Shown here: positions 25,464 through 33,031 of the stretch, in pieces
Position numbering within the stretch: position 1 is the stretch's first letter
Layout of the letters: each line of letters begins with the position of its first letter
Source of the DNA: Salinicola salarius
GTDB taxonomy: Bacteria; Pseudomonadota; Gammaproteobacteria; Pseudomonadales; Halomonadaceae
DNA length: 64,000 nt
Direction: 5' to 3'
Assembly: GCF_003206135.1 (NCBI RefSeq)
Contig: NZ_PZJT01000015.1
Span: 1-64,000 of the forward strand
Made by a program: the position numbers and the translations under genes
The notes under the pieces: generated by a model
Told to the model about the DNA's origin: nothing
Database searches by the model: none
What the model saw: the letters and a program-made list of their open reading frames with translations, nothing else

Positions 25464-28064
25464 ATGACGGATAACAAGGCTTCTGGCCCCGATCAGGCCA
25501 AGCTGGACGAACTGGCTGCGACCGATACCGGTGGTCGCAAGCTGACCGGAACGCCCAACCGCATCCTGCTGGGTGTGGCGGCGCTGTGGTCGCTGTTTCA
25601 GCTCTGGATCGCTTCGCCGCTACCCTTCATCGTCGGGTTCGGCGTCTTCAGCGCCACCGAGGCGCGCTCCATTCATCTGGCGTTCGCCGTTTTTCTCGCC
25701 TTCATGGCCTATCCGGCGTTCAAGCGCTCCCCGCGCGAACGCATGCCGATCCTCGATTGGGTCATGGCAATCGTGGCGGCATTCTGTGCCTCCTATCTCT
25801 ACTTTTTCTATGCCCAGCTTTCCCAGCGTCCCGGCGCGCCGATCCTGCAGGACGTGATCGTCGGCGTGGTGGGGATCGTGCTGCTGCTCGAGGCGACACG
25901 TCGCGCGCTCGGCCCGCCGCTGATGATCATCGCGCTGATCTTCCTGGTCTATTCGCTGGCCGGGCCCTACATGCCGGGCATGCTGGCCCACCGTGGCGTG
26001 AGCTTCTCGGGGCTGGTCAACCATCAATGGCTGACCACGCAGGGCGTCTTCGGCATCGCGCTGGGGGTTTCCACCAGTTTCGTGTTCCTGTTCGTGCTGT
26101 TCGGCGCGCTGCTCGACAAGGCCGGTGCGGGCAACTATTTCATCAAGGTGGCGTTCTCGCTGCTGGGGCACTATCGCGGTGGTCCGGCCAAGGCCGCCGT
26201 GGTCTCTTCCGGTTTGACCGGCCTGATTTCCGGTTCCTCGATCGCCAATACGGTTACCACCGGCACCTTTACCATTCCGATGATGAAGCGCGTCGGCTTC
26301 AGTGCGACCAAGGCCGGTGCGGTGGAAGTTTCCTCCTCCGTCAACGGTCAGATCATGCCGCCGGTGATGGGCGCGGCAGCCTTCCTGATGGTGGAATACG
26401 TCGGCATTCCGTATATCGAGGTGATCAAGCATGCGTTCCTGCCGGCGGTGATCTCCTATATCGCGCTGCTCTATATCGTCCATCTCGAAGCGCTGAAGGC
26501 AGGCATGCAGGGGTTGCCCAGCGGTAACCCGCAGCGGCCGTGGCTCAACAAGATCCTCGGCTTCCTGACCGGCCTGGTCGGAATCATGGCGATGGCATTC
26601 GCGGTCTATTACGGTATCGGCTGGCTCAAGCCGGCGTTGGGAGAAGCCGCGCCCTGGGTCATCGCCCTGGGCGTCGGCGTGATCTACATCGCGCTGATGA
26701 AGATCGGTTCCCGCTATCCCGAGCTGGAAGTGGACGATCCCTCACAGGAAATCACCCAACTGCCGCGCACCAAGCCGACCGTCATGGTGGGGCTGCATTA
26801 CATACTCCCGGTGATCGTGCTGGTGTGGTGTCTGATGGTGGAACGCCTGTCGCCGGGGCTGTCGGCGTTCTGGGCGACCGCCTTCATGATCTTCATCATC
26901 CTGACCCAGCGGCCGATCGATGCCTTCTTCCGCGGCAAGAGTGACCTGGCCAACGACATCAAGCGCGGCGGCATGGACTTGTGGGACGGGCTGATCGATG
27001 GTGCCCGCAACATGATCGGCATCGGCATTGCCACGGCTACCGCCGGCATCATCGTCGGCGCGGTGGCGCAGACCGGCGTCGGCCTGGTGCTGGCGGATCT
27101 GGTCGAGACACTGTCGATGGGCAATCTGCTGCTGATGCTGCTGCTCACCGGCGTGCTCAGTCTGATCCTGGGCATGGGGCTGCCGACCACCGCCAACTAC
27201 ATCGTGGTGTCGGCGCTGCTGGCGCCGGTCATCGTCCAGCTTGGCGAGCAGAACGGCCTGATCGTGCCGCTGATCGCGGTCCACCTGTTCGTGTTCTACT
27301 TCGGCATCATGGCCGACGTGACGCCACCGGTGGGGCTCGCCTCGTTCGCGGCGGCGGCGATCTCCGGCGCCGATCCCATCCGGACCGGCTTCCAGGCGTT
27401 CTACTACAGCCTGCGAACGGCGGCGCTGCCGTTTCTGTTCATCTTCAATACCGACCTGCTGCTGATCAACGTCGACTGGCTCCACGGGATCCTCATCTTC
27501 ATCGTGGCGACGGCGGCGATGCTGATCTTCGCCGCGGCGACCCAGGGCTTCATGCTGGTCAGGAGCCGCTGGTACGAAAGCCTGCTGCTGCTGCTGGTCG
27601 CCTTTTCCTTGTTCCGTCCGGGTTTCTGGATGGACATGGTCGATGCCCCCTATGAAGAAGTGCCGCCAGCGCAGTTCGAGCAGGCGCTGGGGGAGATCGG
27701 GCCTAACGAACACCTGATGACACGTATCGAGGGTCTCGACGCCTACGGCGCGCCCACCAGCTTCGTGATCCAGGTGCCAGCGACGGAAGGCGGCACCGGT
27801 GCCGAGCGGCTCTCGAGCCTCGGCCTGCATCTGATGCAGGAGGATGGCAAAGTGCTGGTCGACATGACCGATTTCGGCAGCCAGGCGGAAAAGCTGGGCT
27901 TCGATTTCGATCAGGAGATCGTCTCGGTGCGTATCCCCACGTCGCAACTGCCGAAAGAGCTGATGTGGATCCCGGCGCTTTTGCTGTTCGGGCTGGTGGT
28001 AGCGCTCCAGCGACGTCGGCGCGAGCCCAAGGCCAACAAGCCCCAGCAGGTCGCGGCGACCTGA
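25464..28064 (+). CDS. TRAP transporter 4TM/12TM fusion permease with DUF3394
   Basis: This 866-residue protein combines the small and large TRAP membrane subunits, the form that works with TAXI binding proteins. About 18 hydrophobic segments are present; SSGLTGLISGSSIANTVTTG and LGMGLPTTANYIVVSALLAP are TRAP large-subunit motifs and resemble the two Na-site hairpins. A soluble C-terminal part (about residues 690-830) matches DUF3394 and is followed by one last helix. AGGA lies before ATG 25464; the ORF extension to 25320 runs through the stem-loop and is rejected. Confidence 0.92.
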   Translation: MTDNKASGPDQAKLDELAATDTGGRKLTGTPNRILLGVAALWSLFQLWIASPLPFIVGFGVFSATEARSIHLAFAVFLAFMAYPAFKRSPRERMPILDWVMAIVAAFCASYLYFFYAQLSQRPGAPILQDVIVGVVGIVLLLEATRRALGPPLMIIALIFLVYSLAGPYMPGMLAHRGVSFSGLVNHQWLTTQGVFGIALGVSTSFVFLFVLFGALLDKAGAGNYFIKVAFSLLGHYRGGPAKAAVVSSGLTGLISGSSIANTVTTGTFTIPMMKRVGFSATKAGAVEVSSSVNGQIMPPVMGAAAFLMVEYVGIPYIEVIKHAFLPAVISYIALLYIVHLEALKAGMQGLPSGNPQRPWLNKILGFLTGLVGIMAMAFAVYYGIGWLKPALGEAAPWVIALGVGVIYIALMKIGSRYPELEVDDPSQEITQLPRTKPTVMVGLHYILPVIVLVWCLMVERLSPGLSAFWATAFMIFIILTQRPIDAFFRGKSDLANDIKRGGMDLWDGLIDGARNMIGIGIATATAGIIVGAVAQTGVGLVLADLVETLSMGNLLLMLLLTGVLSLILGMGLPTTANYIVVSALLAPVIVQLGEQNGLIVPLIAVHLFVFYFGIMADVTPPVGLASFAAAAISGADPIRTGFQAFYYSLRTAALPFLFIFNTDLLLINVDWLHGILIFIVATAAMLIFAAATQGFMLVRSRWYESLLLLLVAFSLFRPGFWMDMVDAPYEEVPPAQFEQALGEIGPNEHLMTRIEGLDAYGAPTSFVIQVPATEGGTGAERLSSLGLHLMQEDGKVLVDMTDFGSQAEKLGFDFDQEIVSVRIPTSQLPKELMWIPALLLFGLVVALQRRRREPKANKPQQVAAT

Positions 28065-28090
28065 CGTAGCATTAAAGGCGTGGCAACATG

Positions 28091-28120
28091 ACGGTCGTCT
28101 CCTCGGAGACGGCCGTTTTT
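28091..28120 (+). terminator. Rho-independent terminator after TRAP operon
   Basis: ACGGTCGTCTCC and GGAGACGGCCGT pair over 12 bases with one G:U, and TTTTT follows. Confidence 0.85.
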
Positions 28121-28185
28121 CGTCCCTGCGATGTCTCGCGCCGCCTTCGCCGCGCGATCCCGTCACAACCCTGAGCGAGGTGAGC

Positions 28186-28632
28186 GTGAGTTTCCCCGAT
28201 GCGTCCATCGATTATCGTCGGCATCCGGAATGCTATCGGATCGGCCACGGCGAGCGCGGTGTGTTTCATGTCCAGCCCTACAAGGATGAGCTGCTCCCGC
28301 TGTGGGCCATCCGCAACGAGGCCGACGCCAGACAGGCCGTCGCCGAGCTGCACGCGCGCTATTGCGACTATCGTGAACGAGGCGACTTCGTGGGCATGGA
28401 CATGGCGCGGAAATATCTTCAGATGGGATATACCCGCGCGCGGCGTTATGCGCGCTACCCGGGTGGGCGCAAGAAGGACGCCCAGGGCCGTCTGCGCCAG
28501 CCGCGCAACGTCGATGCCGAGAAGGCTCGCATCGCCGAGTGCTACCGCGAAAGGCTGGATCGTGTGCGCGCCGACGAGGTCTATCAGCAGGCCAAGCGCG
28601 AGCATCAGCGTCGCCTGAAATCCAGGCGCTGA
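28186..28632 (+). CDS. DUF4385 family protein
   Basis: This 148-residue hydrophilic protein has the DUF4385 pattern DYRRHPECYRIGHGERGVFH, then PYKDELLPLWAIRN, and MDMARKYLQMGYTRARRYAR. The basic C-terminus is highly charged. GTG at 28186 is taken because AGGTGA lies just upstream; GTG at 28180 is the alternative. The family has no known function and is often found as a single gene. Confidence 0.82.
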   Translation: MSFPDASIDYRRHPECYRIGHGERGVFHVQPYKDELLPLWAIRNEADARQAVAELHARYCDYRERGDFVGMDMARKYLQMGYTRARRYARYPGGRKKDAQGRLRQPRNVDAEKARIAECYRERLDRVRADEVYQQAKREHQRRLKSRR

Positions 28633-28674
28633 TCGCCCCGAATCAAAAGATCATCTTTGCGACAGGAGCCTTTC

Positions 28675-29475
28675 ATGCCAGCGCTTGCTGCCATTCATCG
28701 TTATCCGATCAAATCCACGGCCGGCTCGTCGCTGCAGCGCGCTCGGGTCGAGGAAGAGGGCCTGGTCGGCGATCGCCGCTTCATGGTGGTCAAGCCCGAC
28801 GGCACCTTCCTCACGGCGCGCACGCATCCCCAACTGCAACTGGTGCGGGCGCAGTTCGATGGCGAGCGTCTGACCCTGACCCACGGCACGCTGCCGCCGG
28901 TGGATGTGGCGCGCCAGGAGTTCTCGGGGCAGCCGTTCGACACCCAGGTCTGGGCCGACCCTTTCAGTGCGACCACCACGCATGCCTCGCTCGACGACTG
29001 GTTCAGCGAGGCCGCGGGCGAGCCCGCACGGCTGCTGTGGCTGGGGGAGCGATCGCCGCGCTATCGGGAGTCGATCGGCGTGAGGGTCAGCTTCGCCGAC
29101 GGCTATCCGCTGCTGCTGATCTCCGAGGCCTCGCTGGAAGATCTCAATGCCCGCACCGACGGGACTCATGTGATGGCCCAGTTCCGGCCCAACCTCGTCG
29201 CGACCGGCACCGAGCCCTACGCCGAGGATGGCTGGAAACGCATCCGGATCGGCGACGTGACGTTTCGGGTCGATGCGCCATGCTCTCGCTGTGCCATGGT
29301 GACGGTCGACCCTGCCAAGGGTGAAAAACGGGCCGACAAGGAACCGCTCAAGACCCTGGCGGGCTACCGCCGAGGCGAGAAGGGCAAGGTCTATTTCGGT
29401 CAGAATCTCGTGGCGGAAAATAGCGGTGACATCGGCGTGAACGACCCGATCGAGGTGCTGGAATCGTCGCTGTGA
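28675..29475 (+). CDS. MOSC-domain protein (YcbX-like)
   Basis: This 266-residue protein has an N-terminal beta-barrel MOSC_N domain (AIHRYPIKSTAGSSLQRARV) and a C-terminal MOSC domain with Cys in APCSRCAMVTVDPAKGEK. Family members act in molybdenum-cofactor-dependent N-hydroxylated compound reduction; E. coli YcbX has an extra C-terminal ferredoxin domain that is absent here, so an electron-transfer partner would be needed. AGGAG precedes the ATG at 28675. Confidence 0.88.
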   Translation: MPALAAIHRYPIKSTAGSSLQRARVEEEGLVGDRRFMVVKPDGTFLTARTHPQLQLVRAQFDGERLTLTHGTLPPVDVARQEFSGQPFDTQVWADPFSATTTHASLDDWFSEAAGEPARLLWLGERSPRYRESIGVRVSFADGYPLLLISEASLEDLNARTDGTHVMAQFRPNLVATGTEPYAEDGWKRIRIGDVTFRVDAPCSRCAMVTVDPAKGEKRADKEPLKTLAGYRRGEKGKVYFGQNLVAENSGDIGVNDPIEVLESSL

Positions 29476-29485
29476 CATGAACCGG

Positions 29486-29517
29486 GCATGAACGTTATCG
29501 GCGGGTAACGTTCATGC
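29486..29517. terminator. Inverted repeat after MOSC gene
   Basis: GCATGAACGTTA and TAACGTTCATGC form a perfect 12-base stem with an eight-base loop, 11 bases past the MOSC stop. There is no T-run on either side, so termination is uncertain. Confidence 0.5.
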
Positions 29518-30044
29518 TCGCCGAGCCCCCTCGCCGGCATGAAAGGGTTCATCTTCACGCAAGGTTGTCGTGCCTTCTGTTACATTAGATTTTATTAAAT
29601 TTCTGATGTTGCCCACCTTTCTTTTCCCTCCCTGAAGCCTGCTGTCATGCAGGGTTCATAAACGCAATCGACGGCGGGTGGAAGGCCCGGTTTTACGTTT
29701 CTTGACAATTGGCAGCTGTCAGCCCAGCAAGACAAGACGATGATTTCGTCGTCATCCTTCGTTATTCCTGAATCAACATTCAATCACGTAGCCTTACAAA
29801 ATTTGCAGGCTGCAAAGCGGTTTTTGCTTGCCCATTCTGCCTCTCCACCGTACGACTAAAAGCCAGGTCTGCGCCTTTCGTCTCATGCTCGAGTCGCCGC
29901 AATGACGACGACGGCCAGGCCGACATTACCGCTGGGAAGTCGAGCTCGAACGCCGAAACGACCGTGTGAAAACCGGGTTCGTCGATCGTCGCTATCGCCA
30001 CTACACAAAACGCCACTGCACAACACTGCACAAGGAGTGCCTCC
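29518..30044. other. 527-base gene-free region before carbonic anhydrase
   Basis: No gene could be supported. Parts are AT-rich compared with the rest (for example 29580-29610), and the minus-strand frames 29595-29783 and 29780-30301 have no family resemblance. A TTGACA at 29702 lacks a matching -10. The last bases contain two tandem CTGCACAACA-like units (about 30016-30034) just before the ribosome site at 30032-30036. Confidence 0.4.
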
Positions 30045-30704
30045 ATGCAATTCTGCGACCGTCTGCTTCTCGAGAACCGGGCCTGGGCCGATGACATGAT
30101 GGCCTCCGATCCCGACCTGTTCGAGCGTCTGAACCAGGGGCAATCGCCCGCCGCGCTGTGGATCGGCTGCTGCGACAGTCGGGTGCCGGCGGAGCAGATC
30201 TGCAATGCCAGGCCTGGAGAGCTCTTCATCCATCGCAATATCGCCAACCTGGTGCATGAAGACGATGCCAACGTGTCGAGCGTGCTCGAGTACGCGATCA
30301 ACGCGCTGGAGGTGGATCACATCATCGTTTGCGGGCACCGCGGCTGTGGCGGCATCCAGGCAGCGGTGAGCGGCGGCGACGCCCTTCGGACGCTGCCCCA
30401 TGTCGACAGGCATCTGGGGCAGGTCAAGCAACTGGTCGCCGAGCGGGGCGCCGAACTCGCGCAGTTCTCGCAACTCGGCGACAAGGTCGATCACCTGGTC
30501 GAGCTCAACGTGATCGCGCAGATCGAACGGCTTGCCGGCCTGAAACTGATTACCGAGAGCTGGCAGGCGCGGCGGGCGCCGAGCCTGCATGGCTGGGTCT
30601 ACGATCTGGCGAGCGGGCACCTGGAGGAAGTCTATCGTCGCGAGGTCGAGGGAGCGGAAGACAGGCTCGACGAACAGCACTGGCAGCACGTGGCGGCTGG
30701 TTAA
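30045..30704 (+). CDS. Beta-class carbonic anhydrase
   Basis: This 219-residue cytosolic zinc enzyme interconverts CO2 and bicarbonate. Cys42 and Asp44 (IGCCDSRVPAE), His98 and Cys101 (VCGHRGCGG) are the zinc and Asp-Arg dyad residues of the beta class, all intact. AAGGAG precedes the ATG. It lies 79 bases before a SulP transporter gene; together they suggest bicarbonate uptake and equilibration supporting carboxylation or pH control. Confidence 0.93.
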   Translation: MQFCDRLLLENRAWADDMMASDPDLFERLNQGQSPAALWIGCCDSRVPAEQICNARPGELFIHRNIANLVHEDDANVSSVLEYAINALEVDHIIVCGHRGCGGIQAAVSGGDALRTLPHVDRHLGQVKQLVAERGAELAQFSQLGDKVDHLVELNVIAQIERLAGLKLITESWQARRAPSLHGWVYDLASGHLEEVYRREVEGAEDRLDEQHWQHVAAG

Positions 30705-30783
30705 AAGCTGATCTTCGAGAGCAACCAAGAGCAATAAACCACGCCATTTTCACGCTGTGACTCAAGGATTCGAGGACACGACA

Positions 30784-32472
30784 ATGACGGCATCGAGACA
30801 GACGGCATCGAGACAGACGACATCGATCCAGAAGACATCGGCCCAGAAAACATCGAGACGGACGACGCCCGCAGCGTCGGCGTCTCAAGACGGCTCCGAC
30901 ACGTTCCATGACACCGGTCACGACAGCCCCGATACCTTCTCGTTCCGACACCTCTCCCGCGATGTCCCGGCGGGTATCGTGGTCTTCCTGGTCGCGATTC
31001 CGCTCTGCCTGGGGATCGCGCTGGCCTCCGGCGCGCCGCCCATCGCGGGGCTCGTCGCCGGCATGGTTGGCGGCCTGGTAGTGACGATGTTCAGCGGCTC
31101 GGCGCTCAGTGTCAGCGGCCCGGCAGCGGGACTGACGGTGATCGTGCTGGATGCGATCGAGCAGTTGGGCAGCTTCGCCGCATTTCTGATAGCAGTCATA
31201 TTGGCCGGCGTACTGCAGCTCTTGATGGGCGTGTTCAAGCTCGGTCGTATCGGTGCCTTCGTGCCAACCTCGGTGATCAAGGGCATGCTGGCGGGGATCG
31301 GCCTGATTCTGGTGCTGGGGCAGTTTCCGATGGCGCTGGGACATCCGCTGGACGACATGCCATCGATCACCGATCCGGTGGCGCTGTTCAGTGGCATCTC
31401 GCCGCTGGCGACCGGGATCGCGCTGTTCAGTCTGGGCCTGCTGATACTCTGGGAGCAGCCGATGATCAAGCGTCATCGCGTGCTGGCACTGATCCCGGGG
31501 CCGCTGCTGGTGGTGCTCGGCAGTATCGCGATCGATCGCCTGGTCGGCGGTGCGATGCCTGGCTGGGCGCTGGGGGCGGAGCATCATATCGATCTGGGCG
31601 GGTTGTCCGGCCCGGCGGAACTGATCGGGCAGATGACCCATCCCGACCTCGGCGCGCTGGCCAACCCGGCGGTCTATACTGTCGCGATTACCATCGCCAT
31701 CATTGCCAGTCTCGAGACCCTGCTGAGCCTGGAGGCCATCGACAAGCTCGACCCTCTCAAGCGCCACTCGCCGCCGCATCGCGAACTGAAGGCACAGGGC
31801 ATCGGCAACATGGTCTGCGGGCTGGTGGGCGCGCTACCGGTGACGGCGGTGATCGTGCGCAGCTCCGCCAATGCCAACGCGGGTGGCCGCACCCGGCTGT
31901 CGAGCCTGATCCACGGCAGCCTGCTGCTGGTCAGCGTGGCGTTCCTCGCCATGTGGCTGGAGCTGGTTCCGCTGGCGACGCTGGCGGCGATCCTGCTGCA
32001 TACCGGCTACAAGCTGGCCAGGCCGGCGCTGTTCGTCGATCAGTATCGCGAAGGCATGCGCCGTTTCATCCCGTTCACCGTCACGGTGATCACGATTCTG
32101 GCTACCGATCTGCTGATGGGCGTGCTGGTGGGGCTGGTGTGCAGTCTCTACTTTCTGCTGCAGTCCGGTTACCGCTCGGCAATCGCCTGCACCCGGCGCG
32201 GCGATCACACGCTGCTCAAGTTCCAGCAGGACGTCTCGTTTCTCAACCGCGAAGAGATGCGTCAGTGTCTCGATACCGTGCCGGACAACGGCGAGCTGAT
32301 CATCGATGCCATCGGTGCCAACTACATCGATCCGGATATTCGCGAGGATATCGACCGTTTCGTCGAGCACGCCGCGGCCAGGGGAATCGTGGTCGAACTG
32401 CGCGATGTCGAAGGGACGACCGGCACGTTTGGCGATGTCGAGGCGCTACCGGGCACCGCTCGCGCCGGTTGA
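30784..32472 (+). CDS. SulP-family anion transporter
   Basis: This 562-residue inner-membrane protein has about 12-14 helices of the SulP/SLC26 fold (DVPAGIVVFLVAIPLCLGIA; SGPAAGLTVIVLDAI; SLETLLSLEAIDKLDP) and a short C-terminal STAS-like domain. Next to a carbonic anhydrase, bicarbonate or sulfate is the likely anion. The first 60 residues are hydrophilic and contain five copies of a five-residue repeat (TASRQ TASRQ TTSIQ KTSAQ KTSRR). ATG 30784 follows GAGGA; GTG 30757 is less likely. Confidence 0.88.
   Translation: MTASRQTASRQTTSIQKTSAQKTSRRTTPAASASQDGSDTFHDTGHDSPDTFSFRHLSRDVPAGIVVFLVAIPLCLGIALASGAPPIAGLVAGMVGGLVVTMFSGSALSVSGPAAGLTVIVLDAIEQLGSFAAFLIAVILAGVLQLLMGVFKLGRIGAFVPTSVIKGMLAGIGLILVLGQFPMALGHPLDDMPSITDPVALFSGISPLATGIALFSLGLLILWEQPMIKRHRVLALIPGPLLVVLGSIAIDRLVGGAMPGWALGAEHHIDLGGLSGPAELIGQMTHPDLGALANPAVYTVAITIAIIASLETLLSLEAIDKLDPLKRHSPPHRELKAQGIGNMVCGLVGALPVTAVIVRSSANANAGGRTRLSSLIHGSLLLVSVAFLAMWLELVPLATLAAILLHTGYKLARPALFVDQYREGMRRFIPFTVTVITILATDLLMGVLVGLVCSLYFLLQSGYRSAIACTRRGDHTLLKFQQDVSFLNREEMRQCLDTVPDNGELIIDAIGANYIDPDIREDIDRFVEHAAARGIVVELRDVEGTTGTFGDVEALPGTARAG
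30787..30861 (+). repeat. Five 15-bp tandem repeats at SulP N-terminus
   Basis: Five consecutive 15-base units starting with ACGGCATCGAGACAG encode a Thr/Ser/Gln/Arg pentapeptide repeat directly after the start codon. The first two units are identical; the others have diverged. Confidence 0.8.
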
Positions 32473-32490
32473 CGAAAGCGCGACACCGCG

Positions 32491-32530
32491 CGCCCACCGC
32501 CGCGTCCTCTACCGGGCGCGGCGGTGGGCG
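32491..32530. terminator. Bidirectional hairpin between convergent genes
   Basis: CGCCCACCGCCGCG and CGCGGCGGTGGGCG form a perfect 14-base stem with a 12-base loop, between the ends of the SulP gene (+) and acetyltransferase gene (-). It lacks a T-run. Confidence 0.6.
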
Positions 32531-32548
32531 TATCGAGACGAAGGCGCG

Positions 32549-33031
32549 TTAGAGCGACTTGCGCAGATAGACCCGCTTCAGCCCCCGCTCTTCGGCGCGG
32601 TGCGTCTCGACATAGCCGTAGCGTCGATAGATCGCCAGGTTCTCGTGCATCTGCTCCTGGGTATAGAGCGTGATGCTGTCGAACCCGTGGTCGCGAGCGT
32701 ACGTTTCCGCCACCTGCATCAGTCGCTTGCCGAAGCCTCGGCCTTGCGCAGCGGGGAAGACCGCCACGTTGTCCAGCAGCAGCGTATCGGGCTTGGGAAT
32801 CAATACGAGAAGTCCGACCGGAGCACCGTTGTCGCTATCGCAAGCGTCATCGTCATCGAACAGCAGGTTCACGTAGCCGGCGGCGATGTAGGGCGCATAG
32901 CCGTTATCATCGACGTCGCGCATCGGCCCCGGCGTCATGCCGATGCGGGCAACGTAATGGCCATAGGCGGCGTCGATCAGCGCCTCGACAACGGCGAGAT
33001 CCGGGGCCCGGGCCAGGCGGATCGTGCTCAT
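32549..33031 (-). CDS. GNAT-family N-acetyltransferase
   Basis: This 160-residue protein has the acetyl-CoA loop AAQGRGFGKRLMQVAE and an N-terminal RLARAPDLAVVEALIDAAYG. A FDDDDACDSD acidic loop is unusual but may be a surface feature. The substrate is unknown. Its ATG overlaps the stop of the PhoD-like gene by four bases, so the two are co-translated. Confidence 0.85.
   Translation of the reverse strand: MSTIRLARAPDLAVVEALIDAAYGHYVARIGMTPGPMRDVDDNGYAPYIAAGYVNLLFDDDDACDSDNGAPVGLLVLIPKPDTLLLDNVAVFPAAQGRGFGKRLMQVAETYARDHGFDSITLYTQEQMHENLAIYRRYGYVETHRAEERGLKRVYLRKSL

Noticed and set aside
29780-30301. 173-codon minus-strand frame overlapping carbonic anhydrase
   Set aside because: Its first half is antisense to the carbonic anhydrase gene and the rest shows no family resemblance or ribosome site.
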